Assembly: GCA_002359895.1 (NCBI GenBank)
Contig: DEOB01000010.1
Span: forward strand, 994,125-1,058,124
Length of the DNA: 64,000 nucleotides
DNA from: Stenotrophomonas sp. UBA2629
GTDB lineage: Bacteria; Pseudomonadota; Gammaproteobacteria; Xanthomonadales; Xanthomonadaceae
Direction: 5' to 3'
In this document: positions 7,653 through 15,912 of the stretch, in pieces
How the letters are laid out: every line of letters starts with the position of its first letter
Position numbering within the stretch: the stretch's first letter is position 1
The notes under the pieces: model-generated
The model's database searches: none
What the model was told of the DNA's origin: nothing
Seen by the model: only the letters and a program-made list of their open reading frames with translations
Program-made: the position numbers and the translations under genes

Positions 7653-9271
7653 GCCGATGCCTCCGCTGCAACCGCCGCCTGTTGACGACGTTTCTTTTCC
7701 GCTGCACTGAGCGCCGGCTGCCAGCGCTGCATGCGCAGGCCGCAGTAGGCGAGCATCGCGCCAAAGGCGAGCATGCACAGGTCAAAGCTGGCCAGCACCC
7801 AATCGCCCTGCGCCAGGGTCACGCCAAGGTGCGCGTGCGTGGTCAATGCGTTGAGCAGTGGAATCAGCGCGAACATTGCCGCGCCCACGTACAACTGCCA
7901 TGCCCACATCATCCGCTTGGGCCAGATGAAAGCGGCAAGCAGGGACGCGGCCCATGCGTAGAAGAACACGTTGATCTCCGCGCTGCTGCGCTCGGCAAGC
8001 TGCACAGGCAGCAGCCTGTTGCCCCAGAAGTAAGCGGCAAATGCGATCGGCAGGCCGGCGACGGCGCCGATGTTGAGCGCATCCACCAGCCGCAAGCCAA
8101 AGCCGGTTTTGCCGGATTTCGCATGTTTGGGCCGCTCTTTCACTGCCCACAACACCACGCCGCTGGCGACCATCAGACAGCCGATCAGGCCGGACAGGAA
8201 GAACAGTGCACGCAATCCCCAATCGGCGAAGCGCGCCAAATGCAGTCCGTACATCACGCCGCGCGTTACGGTGGCGCCGCCGGCATCGGGGCTGGCTTCC
8301 AGCAACTCGCCGCTGACCGCGTTGTAGCGCAGTGAGGGCGTGTCGATGGACAGACGTTTGCCGTCGCGTTGCTGGATGTCGATCACCGCGTTGGCCGCAC
8401 CCGGGCGGTACAGCGTGAAGCCGGCAACATCGGCGCCGTTCCACTGCCTGCGCGCACTGTCCAGCAGTTGTTGGATCGGCAGCGCGGTTGCCTGCCCCTG
8501 TGCGGGCGATTCGACATCGGCCATGCGCGCGAAGGCTTCACTGAAGAAGGCGTCCTCGTCTTTGGGGTAAGCGGCGTTCACGCCCCACGGCAGGTACATG
8601 AACATCAAGGTGACGATGCCGGTGTAGGTGATCATGGCGTGGTACGGCAGTGCCATCACCGCGCTGACATTGTGGAAATCCAGCCACGAGCGCAGCCCTT
8701 TCTGCGGGCGGAAAGTGAAGAAATCCTTGAAGATCTTCTTGTGGGTGATGACGCCGGTGATGATCGCCACCAGCATGAACATCGCGCAGAAACCGACCAG
8801 GTAGCGCGCCCACACCACGGGAATGTAATGCAGGTCGAAATGCAGGCGGTAGAAGAAATCGCCGCCGCGGGTTTCGCGTGCGGTGACTTCCTGGCCGGTG
8901 TTGGGGTCCACGGTGGCATCGCCGAAACGGCCACCACCACGACGCCTGCGTTTCTCGCCTTCAGCTGGTGGCTTGACCATGGACTCGGGGTTGCGCCAGA
9001 ACATGCGCATGGCCGGGTTGCGCGCGTCAGGCAGGCTTACGTTCCAGCTCTCGGCTTGTGGTGCCTTGTGCTGCAGGAAGCGGATGGCGCGTGCGGCGGC
9101 ATCGTCGGCGCTCACCGTGCTGCGCGGCAGTTCCGGGCGCATCCAGCGGCTGATTTCTTCGCGGTAGTAACTGGCGGTGCCGGCCATGAAGATCAGCAAC
9201 AACAGCCAGCCCACCAATAGGCCGGTCCAGGTGTGCAACCACGCCATCGATTGGCGGAAACCGTTCTTCAT
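7649..9271 (-). CDS. PepSY-domain, iron-regulated inner membrane protein
   Basis: A 540-residue multi-pass protein. An N-terminal transmembrane helix (WTGLLVGWLLLLIFMAGTA) follows a short cytoplasmic start. Then come a PepSY region, further helices (YLVGFCAMFMLVAIITGVI, MITYTGIVTLMFMYLPW, LFFLSGLIGCLMVASGVVLW), and a C-terminal membrane block. Histidines in the helices (TWTGL, HFDLHYIP, LDFHNVSA, YGLHLARF) fit proteins of the FpvG/FsqB type that reduce or dissociate imported ferrisiderophores. The start ATG at 9271 overlaps the stop of the DUF3649 gene upstream. A basic linker (RRRRGGG) lies around residue 130. The role in iron release is known for relatives and inferred here. Confidence 0.8.
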   Translation of the reverse strand: MKNGFRQSMAWLHTWTGLLVGWLLLLIFMAGTASYYREEISRWMRPELPRSTVSADDAAARAIRFLQHKAPQAESWNVSLPDARNPAMRMFWRNPESMVKPPAEGEKRRRRGGGRFGDATVDPNTGQEVTARETRGGDFFYRLHFDLHYIPVVWARYLVGFCAMFMLVAIITGVITHKKIFKDFFTFRPQKGLRSWLDFHNVSAVMALPYHAMITYTGIVTLMFMYLPWGVNAAYPKDEDAFFSEAFARMADVESPAQGQATALPIQQLLDSARRQWNGADVAGFTLYRPGAANAVIDIQQRDGKRLSIDTPSLRYNAVSGELLEASPDAGGATVTRGVMYGLHLARFADWGLRALFFLSGLIGCLMVASGVVLWAVKERPKHAKSGKTGFGLRLVDALNIGAVAGLPIAFAAYFWGNRLLPVQLAERSSAEINVFFYAWAASLLAAFIWPKRMMWAWQLYVGAAMFALIPLLNALTTHAHLGVTLAQGDWVLASFDLCMLAFGAMLAYCGLRMQRWQPALSAAEKKRRQQAAVAAEASA

Positions 9272-9594
9272 GCCATTACCCCCAGCCACTCGCTGCCAAG
9301 CCAGAACAACGCGGTGGGAAGCGCAATGCCCAGCCACGCCCGCAACGCGGTGCGCGTGGCAAATGCCCACAGTGCGGCACATGCGCACAGCACGATGGCC
9401 ACCAGCATGCCGGTCAACACGGCCTGGCTGCGTGGCATGGGCAAGGCAAGCGCGAAGAACATCGCGCTGGTGGCGGCCAGTGCGTAGCCACCAAAAATGG
9501 AGGCGAGCGAACGCGACAACACACCCAGCCATGGGTGTGCGAAGAAGCCGGCAAAACGGGTGTGCCAGGAGCTGGCGAGAGGCGTGCTGTCCAC
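9268..9594 (-). CDS. DUF3649 membrane protein
   Basis: A small membrane protein with three or four helices (SIFGGYALAATSAMFFALAL, AVLTGMLVAIVLCACAALWAF, AWLGIALPTALFWLGSEWLG) and the DUF3649 pattern R-x-x-A-x-x-x-G-G-Y. The family accompanies TonB receptors and PepSY proteins in iron-uptake loci. The start is uncertain. I use a GTG at 9594 (108 residues) because the frame further upstream runs into the terminator structures of the receptor gene; a TTG at 9606 is an alternative. The stop overlaps the ATG of the PepSY gene. Function unknown. Confidence 0.65.
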   Translation of the reverse strand: MDSTPLASSWHTRFAGFFAHPWLGVLSRSLASIFGGYALAATSAMFFALALPMPRSQAVLTGMLVAIVLCACAALWAFATRTALRAWLGIALPTALFWLGSEWLGVMA

Positions 9595-9622
9595 GGGAAC
9601 CTGCAAAGTCGATTCAATACGG

Positions 9623-9673
9623 ACGCCACCGGCAATGCCGGTGGCGTGGAAAAAAAACGGCCGTCCCTGGCCG
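9623..9673 (-). terminator. Terminator after the siderophore receptor gene
   Basis: Reading the minus strand, a 5-bp stem CGGCC/GGCCG with a six-base loop is followed directly by eight Ts (9650-9673), a rho-independent signal 35-55 bases after the receptor stop. A second, perfect 11-bp hairpin with an ATT loop follows at 9623-9647. Together they should limit, but perhaps not abolish, read-through from the receptor into the DUF3649-PepSY-DUF3325 genes. Confidence 0.6.
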
Positions 9674-9706
9674 CCACTGCACAAGGCAGTGGTCTCCCTG
9701 GAGGGA

Positions 9707-11938
9707 TTACAGCTTCCAGCGCAGGCTCAGCCGCACGTTGCGCGGCTCGCCCCAGTTCACACCGTCGTAGAAGCCAACGTTGCTGTAGTACTTCTTGTCC
9801 AGCAGGTTGTTGATGTTCAACTGCGCGGAGACGTTGTCGTTGAACCGGTAGCCGGCAAACGCATTGACCAGCACCACCGCGTCCTGGGTGATACGCGATT
9901 TGTAGGTCTTGCCGCTGGTGAGGTAGTCATCCGACGGGCGGTTGCTCATGCGCCAGATTTCGCTCTGCCAGGTCACGCCGCCACCCAACGACAACCTGTT
10001 CCATGCACCTCCGGGGCGCCAGCTGCTGTTGAGGCGGAAGGTGTTGACCGGCGTGGTGGTGTTCTGGCGCTCGCCCTTCTGGTTGCGGATGACGGTGTGC
10101 GCGTAACCGGCGGACAGGTTCCAGTGCTCGGTGATGCTGCCTTGGGCCTCCAGCTCCCAGCCCTTGACCTCGTTGCCCTTGCCGGTGGAACGGTAAGCGG
10201 TGGAGCCGTCGGGCAGCGATCCTTCCGGCACGGAGTCGTCGAGCTCGGCAACGTTGTCCTTTTCACCCTTGAACACGGCCGCCGATGCATTCATGCGGCC
10301 GTCGAACAACTCGGCCTTGATGCCGGCTTCCCACATGTCGCCGACCACCGGCTCCAGGTAGTTGTTGTTCTTGTCGCGGTAGTTCTGCGGCTGGAAGATG
10401 TCGGTGTAGCTGACGTAGCCGCTGAACTGCTTGCTGAAGTCGTAGATCAGGCCGGCGTAGGGCGTCAGCGAATCGTCCGGCTTGTAGCCGCCACGCGTGG
10501 TGCCCAGCAGCTTGCCGGATGCATCGCGGTCGTAACTCCAATTGCGGGTTTCCCAGCTGCCATAGCGTGCGCCCAGCACGGCCATCAGCGGGTCGGCCAA
10601 CTGCAGGCGTGCGGCAACGTAGGCGGCGCGCTGCTTCAGTTCGTCCTGCGACGACAGCCAGTTGTAGCGGTTGACCTGCAGCGGCGGGATGTCGCCGGTC
10701 CAGTTGCGCCAGTCCGGTACTTTCTCGTAGCCATCGGCGTAGTCGAAGTCCGAACCCGGCACTTCGCCCTTGCGCACCGATTGGCCCACGCCGACCACGA
10801 CTTCATGTTCGCGACCAAACAGTTTGAACGGGCCGCCTGCATTGAGGTCGAACACCTGCATGTCACCACGCTCGCCGAATGCACCGATGAAGGCATTCAC
10901 GCCGGTGCCGTCCGGGCGCGAGTAGCCGGAGGCGCCGTACCAGACTTCGCCTTCGGTCTCGCGCTTGGAGCGCGTGTAGCTGGCCTTGATGGCCCAGTCG
11001 TTGATCAAGCTCTGTTCGAGACGCGCGAACGCGGTTTTTTCGACGATGGGCCATTGGCTCCAACGCGCGGACAGGTTGGTGGAGCGCGGCAGGTTGGCCG
11101 GCTTGCCGTCTGGACCCCAGTACGGCACCACGCCCCAGGTGACGCCGGAGGTTTCCGGTGATTGATACTCGTAGCCCACTTCAAGCAGTGTGCTGTCGCT
11201 CAGATCGGCCTGCACGATGCCGTAGAAGACATTCTTGTCGAGCCGGTACACATCGCGGAACGAGTCGCTCTGCTGCTTGGCGGCGACAACGCGTGCACGG
11301 ATGCGGCCATCCAGCGCAACCGGGCCACCGATGTCCGCTTCCAGACGCTGGTTGCCCCAGCGGCCCAGCACAAGGTTGGCGCTCATGGCGAACGCGTCGG
11401 TGGGGCGCTTGCGCACATAGTTGACCGTGCCGGATGGATCGCCAGCGCCGGTGGTCAGGCCGGTGGCACCGCGCACCACTTCGATGCGGTCATAGATGAC
11501 GCTGTCGGTGTTGGTCTTGATGTAGCCGCCAAACGTGTTGAGCATGCCATCAACCTGGAAATTGCTGATGTTGTAACCGCGCGATACATAGTTGATGCGC
11601 TCGCTGTCGGTGACGGCCACATGTACGCCGGTCACCTGGCCCATCACGTCCGACATCGCGTACAGGCCCATGTCATCCAGACGCCGACGGGTGAGCACCG
11701 TTACTGACTGCGGGGTGTGGCGCAGCGACAGATCAAGCTTGGTCGCCGTGCGTGCCTGTTTGACGGTGTACGAAGTGGGCACATCGCCATCGGCAACCAC
11801 TTTCACGGCGTCCAAGGTAGTGGCGTCGTTGGCAGGTGCTGCATCGGCGCGTGCGGTGTTGGCATGGCTGGCAAGCGCAATGGCAAGTGCGGTGGACAGC
11901 AGCGACAGTGTGAGTGGCGAAGCGGGGGAGCGGGGCAT
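9707..11938 (-). CDS. TonB-dependent siderophore receptor
   Basis: A 743-residue outer-membrane receptor. It starts with a signal peptide (hydrophobic core LTLSLLSTALAIALASHA), then a TonB-box-like TLDAVKVVAD, a plug domain (TPQSVTVLTRRRLDD, VDGMLNTFGG, YDRIEVVRGATGLTTGAGDPSGTVN in separate pieces) and a long beta barrel ending in RLSLRWKL. The plug sequence is of the FhuE/FpvA ferric-siderophore class, probably for hydroxamates, though the ligand cannot be fixed. I chose the ATG at 11938, which leads straight into the signal peptide. A Fur box lies 230 bases upstream at 12169-12187, so iron repression is expected. The DUF3649-PepSY-DUF3325 genes follow on the same strand. Confidence 0.88.
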   Translation of the reverse strand: MPRSPASPLTLSLLSTALAIALASHANTARADAAPANDATTLDAVKVVADGDVPTSYTVKQARTATKLDLSLRHTPQSVTVLTRRRLDDMGLYAMSDVMGQVTGVHVAVTDSERINYVSRGYNISNFQVDGMLNTFGGYIKTNTDSVIYDRIEVVRGATGLTTGAGDPSGTVNYVRKRPTDAFAMSANLVLGRWGNQRLEADIGGPVALDGRIRARVVAAKQQSDSFRDVYRLDKNVFYGIVQADLSDSTLLEVGYEYQSPETSGVTWGVVPYWGPDGKPANLPRSTNLSARWSQWPIVEKTAFARLEQSLINDWAIKASYTRSKRETEGEVWYGASGYSRPDGTGVNAFIGAFGERGDMQVFDLNAGGPFKLFGREHEVVVGVGQSVRKGEVPGSDFDYADGYEKVPDWRNWTGDIPPLQVNRYNWLSSQDELKQRAAYVAARLQLADPLMAVLGARYGSWETRNWSYDRDASGKLLGTTRGGYKPDDSLTPYAGLIYDFSKQFSGYVSYTDIFQPQNYRDKNNNYLEPVVGDMWEAGIKAELFDGRMNASAAVFKGEKDNVAELDDSVPEGSLPDGSTAYRSTGKGNEVKGWELEAQGSITEHWNLSAGYAHTVIRNQKGERQNTTTPVNTFRLNSSWRPGGAWNRLSLGGGVTWQSEIWRMSNRPSDDYLTSGKTYKSRITQDAVVLVNAFAGYRFNDNVSAQLNINNLLDKKYYSNVGFYDGVNWGEPRNVRLSLRWKL

Positions 11939-12168
11939 TCGACGTTTTCCTGAGTGGCGAAAGTGGAGCGGGCCAACAAAGGGATGCCCACGGCGTTGCC
12001 ACACACCAGACGTGTGACGAAGCCGGAATGGAATTCCCGCGTGTTACCCGCATGCACAGCGCAGGCACCCATGGCGCCGCGCGGCAAAGTTTTCATCGGG
12101 GGTACACGGGGCTGTGCGATCAGATGCAGGGCATCCATACCGCGAGAGGCTGGGCGTACGGCCTAGTT

Positions 12169-12187
12169 GCTAACGATAACCATTCTT
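12169..12187 (-). promoter_or_regulatory. Fur box for the siderophore receptor
   Basis: The 19-mer here agrees with the E. coli Fur consensus GATAATGATAATCATTATC at 14 of 19 positions, including the central GATAA and CATT cores. The only gene it can serve is the receptor on the minus strand. A possible promoter (TTGCCC, 16 bases, TTATCG on the minus strand) would overlap the box, which suits repression by Fe-Fur. Confidence 0.75.
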
Positions 12188-12280
12188 ATTTGTGAGGGCA
12201 AGTTAAATTGCTTTGACCCTTGTGGTGATTTTTTGACGAATGAGACGTGGCGGGGTGGTTGTGGTTAGGTGCAGAAGCTG

Positions 12281-12406
12281 CCCCCTCTCCCCAACCCCTC
12301 TCCCGCCAGGGGAGAGGGGCTTCAAAGCTGCAGTTGCCGGCATCACTTCAACTCGCAGCGCACTAAGCCCCTCTCCCCTGGCGGGAGAGGGGTTGGGGAG
12401 AGGGGG
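12281..12406. repeat. Long inverted-repeat element, copy 2
   Basis: Two 42-base arms (12281-12322 and 12365-12406) are perfect reverse complements around a 42-base spacer. Each arm can also form its own hairpin with a 10-bp stem. The arms differ from those at 7159-7280 by only a few bases; the spacers are related only in short GC-TGCA-like pieces. The element lies between the Fur-controlled promoter and the stop of the DUF445 gene, 50 bases after that stop, so it may serve as its terminator. Confidence 0.88.
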
Positions 12407-12457
12407 GAAGCTTGGCATCCACACAACTCCCGCAAACAGCCCTCAAACCCACACCTG

Positions 12458-13738
12458 TCAAAAACGCAGCCACTGCGTGATTGCATGCAACAGCAAGCCG
12501 ATCAAACCACCCACCAACGTGCCGTTGAAACGGATGTATTGCAGGTCGCGGCCGACGCTCAGTTCCAGCTGCTCGACCAGCTTCTCTTCGTCCCACGCTT
12601 TCACGGTCTGTGCGATATGCGTGGTCACGCCGCTGCGTAAACGGTTGGTCAGTTTTTCCGCGCCGGCCAGCATGTGCTGGTTGAGCGCGTCGCGCAGTGC
12701 CGGATCGTTGCTGATGGCGCTGCCGAGTTTGCCGAGACTACGTTCGAGGTGGCCGGCAAGTACTGAGTTTTCGTTGGAGAGATCATCGCGCAGGTAGTCG
12801 TGCACGCGCTGCCACAGGCCCTGCACGTAGTCCTGCACGGCGGGGTGGTCGATGACCTGCTGTTTGAGTGCATCCACCTTGGCAGCCAGGGCAGGATCGT
12901 TACGCAGGCGCTGCATGTAATCGCCCAGCCAGCGTGCGTAATCCTGCCGTAGCGGATGTTCGGGCTGGGACAGAATGGCCTGCAGTTCTTCCAGCCCGGC
13001 GCGTGCCAAACGGTCGGCCAACGTGTCGCCTATTTCGTCGATGGGTTTGACCCAATCCACGGTGCTGGCAAGCTTGGGCCACTCTTTGCGGATGTAGCGC
13101 ACGATCAACGCCGAGGCGTGTTGGCGCATGCTGTCCTTGTCCAACCAGTGCGCGACGCGGGTGAGGCCTTCATCCAGCACGCGCTGGTGGCGGTTGTCGG
13201 CGGTGAGCAGGCCCAGCAATTCGCCAGCGGTTGCTGCCGCATTCCATTGCCGCAGCTGCTCGACCACAAACTGTTGGATGGCACGCCGCACCGCTGCTTC
13301 ATCCAGCAGATCCAACGCCTGCACGGCCCAGCCACGTGCCAGCCCGGCGAGCATGTGCGCTTGTTGTGGCTGTGCCAGCCATTGCCCCAGGCGTGCGGCG
13401 GGGTCGAACACTTTGAGCTTGGCCAGCAGTGCCTCGGGCTCCAGGAAATGGTCGCGCACGAACACCGCCAAACTGTCGGCAATGCGGGCCTTGTTGCGCG
13501 GGATGATGGCGGTGTGCGGAATGGGCAGGTTCAACGGCCGCCGGAACAACGCCACCACCGCGAACCAGTCGGCCAATGCGCCCACCGTGGCGGCTTCGCA
13601 GAACGCGCCCACCCACGCCCAGATGCCGCGTTCGCCATTGAGATGGCTGACGATGAAGCCGGCCAGCATGGCCAGCAACATCGCCAGCGCGTACATCTTC
13701 AGGCGGCGCAGCTGCGCGCGGCGGGGATCGTCATGCAT
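12458..13738 (-). CDS. DUF445 family membrane-anchored protein
   Basis: A 426-residue protein of the DUF445 (YjiN-like) family. Two N-terminal membrane segments (MYALAMLLAMLAGFIVSHL and AWVGAFCEAATVGALADWFAVVALF in overlapping pieces) carry the family motif ADWFAVVALFRRPL followed by PHTAIIPRNK. A long helical region comes next, and a C-terminal helix (VGGLIGLLLHAI) re-enters the membrane. The molecular function is unknown. The upstream neighbour on the minus strand ends only 9 bases before its ATG, so co-transcription with 13748-14176 and 14173-14817 is likely. Length is normal. Confidence 0.82.
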   Translation of the reverse strand: MHDDPRRAQLRRLKMYALAMLLAMLAGFIVSHLNGERGIWAWVGAFCEAATVGALADWFAVVALFRRPLNLPIPHTAIIPRNKARIADSLAVFVRDHFLEPEALLAKLKVFDPAARLGQWLAQPQQAHMLAGLARGWAVQALDLLDEAAVRRAIQQFVVEQLRQWNAAATAGELLGLLTADNRHQRVLDEGLTRVAHWLDKDSMRQHASALIVRYIRKEWPKLASTVDWVKPIDEIGDTLADRLARAGLEELQAILSQPEHPLRQDYARWLGDYMQRLRNDPALAAKVDALKQQVIDHPAVQDYVQGLWQRVHDYLRDDLSNENSVLAGHLERSLGKLGSAISNDPALRDALNQHMLAGAEKLTNRLRSGVTTHIAQTVKAWDEEKLVEQLELSVGRDLQYIRFNGTLVGGLIGLLLHAITQWLRF

Positions 13739-13747
13739 GGTCGGGTT

Positions 13748-14176
13748 TTACTCGTTGTTCCTGGTGCTCACGCTACGGCGGAAGCAATGGTTACCCGCCG
13801 GATGGGCCCATTCACCGGCCAGGCCACGCGGTGTTTCACGGGCGCTGCTGGTATCGAACTGCGCGCACAGTTCGTAGTGCGTGGCATCAAGGGGGCGGTA
13901 AACATAGTCCGGGCCGCCGGAGGGATCCTTTTGGGTGAGCAACATCCCCGGTTGCGCGACAAGGGCCAGGATGTTGGGCGGCAGGGCATCGTTCTCGCGC
14001 CAGTAGTTGTTGGCGGCAAGCTCCAGCGTCTGCAGGTGCGACAGGCGTGCGGCATCCAGGCGTTTGAGCCGCTGTTGCGAGGGGGAGTCGATGACCCAGA
14101 TGCCGGCGGCAATCGCCGCAGCGGTAACCAGGCCGGTGGCCCACAACACACGTGTACCCCAAGCGGTGCGGCTCAT
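13748..14176 (-). CDS. Small membrane-anchored protein, pseudopilin-like
   Basis: A 142-residue protein with one N-terminal membrane helix (VLWATGLVTAAAIAAGIWVI) and a periplasmic domain. The domain pattern LPPNILALV ... DPSGGPDYVYRPLDATHYELCAQF ... HPAGNHCF (short separate pieces) resembles the globular part of type II pseudopilin-like proteins with a two-cysteine loop. There is no prepilin cleavage site, so it is not a true pilin. The ATG at 14176 overlaps the stop of the DUF5671 gene (ATGA), a pairing that suggests a shared complex. Function unknown. Confidence 0.65.
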   Translation of the reverse strand: MSRTAWGTRVLWATGLVTAAAIAAGIWVIDSPSQQRLKRLDAARLSHLQTLELAANNYWRENDALPPNILALVAQPGMLLTQKDPSGGPDYVYRPLDATHYELCAQFDTSSARETPRGLAGEWAHPAGNHCFRRSVSTRNNE

Positions 14177-14817
14177 GCTTCCACCTCCTCTTGGCGCAGG
14201 TCCCACAGGTAGTAGCCGAACACCGTACCGGCAATGGCGCCGACCACCAGCACCTTGAGCACGAAGCGCAGGCTCAGGTCGCCGCCCAGCAGGTTGAACA
14301 CCAGCGCGGTGAGGTCGCCGATGAGCACGCTGGCGGCGACGAACAAGGTGAGATAAGTGAGCCAGCGGCGTACCGGTGACAGCCGTTTGATGGGGTTGCG
14401 CTCCACATCACCACTGACGTGGCGGGCGACGAACACGAACACCGGGAAAGTGATCACCAACGCCGAGATTGCCCAGCGGATGCTGCCCCCCAGGCGTGTC
14501 AACCGCCAATCCGGATCGGCCGGGTCCGGCAGGGCGTACTCGATCAGCTGGAACAGCAGGCTGCCAAGGTTCCAGCTGAAGAAATACAACGTGCTGAACA
14601 GCACCAGATACAGGAATGCCTCGCGTGCCGACAACGACGCGCGTGGGCGCGGCACCGGCAGGGCGAAATCCACTTCGGCCCAGCCGTCGAGTACGCCGCG
14701 TATCTGCTGCTCGCTCCAGCCGGCCGCCAACAAGGCTTGGTTGACCTGTTGACGGCTGTGGCCGCGCATCAAGGCGTCGCGGACAAACAGTTCCAGCTCC
14801 GGGGATGCGGAGGCCAT
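14173..14817 (-). CDS. DUF5671 membrane protein
   Basis: A 214-residue protein. An N-terminal soluble segment (residues 1-55) has the pattern LFVRDALMRGHSRQQVNQAL and WSEQQIRGVLDGW, a short helical recognition-like module common in this family. Four membrane helices follow (FLYLVLFSTLYFFSWNL, AISALVITFPVFVFVA, YLTLFVAASVLIGDLTAL, VLKVLVVGAIAGTVFGYYL), matching DUF5671. The function is unknown. It is coupled to the downstream anchored protein by an ATGA overlap, and the ParB-like gene lies 50 bases upstream on the same strand. Confidence 0.72.
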   Translation of the reverse strand: MASASPELELFVRDALMRGHSRQQVNQALLAAGWSEQQIRGVLDGWAEVDFALPVPRPRASLSAREAFLYLVLFSTLYFFSWNLGSLLFQLIEYALPDPADPDWRLTRLGGSIRWAISALVITFPVFVFVARHVSGDVERNPIKRLSPVRRWLTYLTLFVAASVLIGDLTALVFNLLGGDLSLRFVLKVLVVGAIAGTVFGYYLWDLRQEEVEA

Positions 14818-14870
14818 CGCTTACTCCTTGCAGGGCGTGGCCGCAGGGTAGGGCGTGGGCGTGGTGTGGA

Positions 14871-15746
14871 TCAAGCGTCGGTGGCTTCGCTGTACTCAGC
14901 TTCGTGTGCTGGCACCAGCCGCGCGCGCAGTGCATCCAGCTCCATGCGCAGGGCCTGGTTTTCGGCGATGAGCGAGGCCACGCGCTGACGCAGGGCTTCC
15001 ATTTCCGGGTGCTGGGTTGCGCTGTCGCCGGTGTTGTCCGTCGAATCGGCGTCGTCGTGGTCCTTGACCGGCTTGGGCTTGCGGCGTGATTCACGCGCGC
15101 GCTTGGCGGCTTCCTTCAGTTCGCTCTTGCCGCCTTGCGCGGCGGCGCGCTGCTCGTCTTCGGGCAGGCTGGCCACCACGGCAGCGGCGCTGAGCGATAT
15201 TTCACCGGCCTTCACCGCCTCAATCACTTCCTGCGCGGCATGTGCGCTGATTTTCTCGATCAGGGTCACCTGACTGGCGCTGAGCTTGGCTTCGCGGGCC
15301 AGGTCGGCCTTGGACAGCTTGGGCGCCGGGTCCCACGGCGGTGTATCGCCATCGGCTTCAGCATTGGCCAGGGTTGCCTCTCCCTCGCTCTCGCGGCGCA
15401 GCTGTTCCTGTTCGGCACGGTGCCGCGCCTCGACGATTGCCCGCTTGCGCAGCGCCAATACGCCGCGCTGGAAGTCGGACACGCTGCGCCGGCCCAGGTG
15501 CTGCTCGATCATCCACAGATGCACGTCATCCATTGACTGGAAGCGCGTGTTCTGCACGGTGTTGAACGGAATGTTGTGCTGGGTGCAGATGCCGTAACGG
15601 TTGTGGCCGTCGATCAGCACATCGCCCCACAGCACCAGTGCGTCGCGGCAGCCTTCGGCCAGCAGACTGCGCTCCAGCGCGTCATGTTCGTCCTGCGTGA
15701 GCGGGTCGATGTAGGCTTTGAGTTCTTGGTTGACGATGATGGTCAT
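14871..15746 (-). CDS. ParB-like chromosomal protein, plasmid-partition related
   Basis: A 291-residue cytoplasmic protein. Residues about 8-60 look like a ParB/Srx-type N-terminal domain (YIDPLTQDEHDAL, LVLWGDVLIDGHNRYGIC). The middle contains a helix-turn-helix-like segment (LAREAKLSASQVTLIEKI) and a basic stretch (KRARESRRKPKP). The C-terminus, after an acidic linker, is a coiled coil (MEALRQRVASLIAENQALRMEL). It is no chromosomal ParB: there is no ParA partner and no visible parS-like palindrome. I chose the ATG at 15746 (MTIIVNQELKAYI); ten extra codons upstream are possible. Such proteins are annotated as plasmid replication/partition related, but the role is unknown. Confidence 0.68.
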   Translation of the reverse strand: MTIIVNQELKAYIDPLTQDEHDALERSLLAEGCRDALVLWGDVLIDGHNRYGICTQHNIPFNTVQNTRFQSMDDVHLWMIEQHLGRRSVSDFQRGVLALRKRAIVEARHRAEQEQLRRESEGEATLANAEADGDTPPWDPAPKLSKADLAREAKLSASQVTLIEKISAHAAQEVIEAVKAGEISLSAAAVVASLPEDEQRAAAQGGKSELKEAAKRARESRRKPKPVKDHDDADSTDNTGDSATQHPEMEALRQRVASLIAENQALRMELDALRARLVPAHEAEYSEATDA

Positions 15747-15912
15747 GTGGCTGCCGGTTGAAACGTGGGCGGGCATTGTAGTGATGCCAAGCCCCGCTCG
15801 GCCAATCCTGCTAGCCCGGCGGGCGGCGCCGATTCATGCCGGCTGTGAACATGGGGCGGCGTACCATGCAGGTCTGCGGCCCTGCCGCCTTGCCACGCAA
15901 CAGGAAACGGTC

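Larger units (their letters stand above)
11939..12457. other. Intergenic region: Fur-controlled leader and repeat element
   Basis: This gap of about 520 bases between the siderophore receptor and the DUF445 gene contains no gene I can support. From the receptor side it holds a leader of about 230 bases, the Fur box (12169-12187), an AT-rich stretch with a possible promoter on the minus strand (TTGCCC then TTATCG, spaced 16), and the second inverted-repeat element (12281-12406). A frame of 111 codons crosses the leader into the receptor gene but has no family resemblance. Confidence 0.7.

Noticed and set aside
11803..12138. A 111-codon minus-strand frame in the leader of the siderophore receptor.
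   Set aside because: No family likeness, no ribosome site of note, and it runs well into the receptor gene in another frame. Kept only as a note in the leader finding.
14871..15746. The ParB-like protein as evidence of an integrated plasmid.
   Set aside because: There is no ParA, replication or transfer gene nearby and the surrounding genes are core-like.
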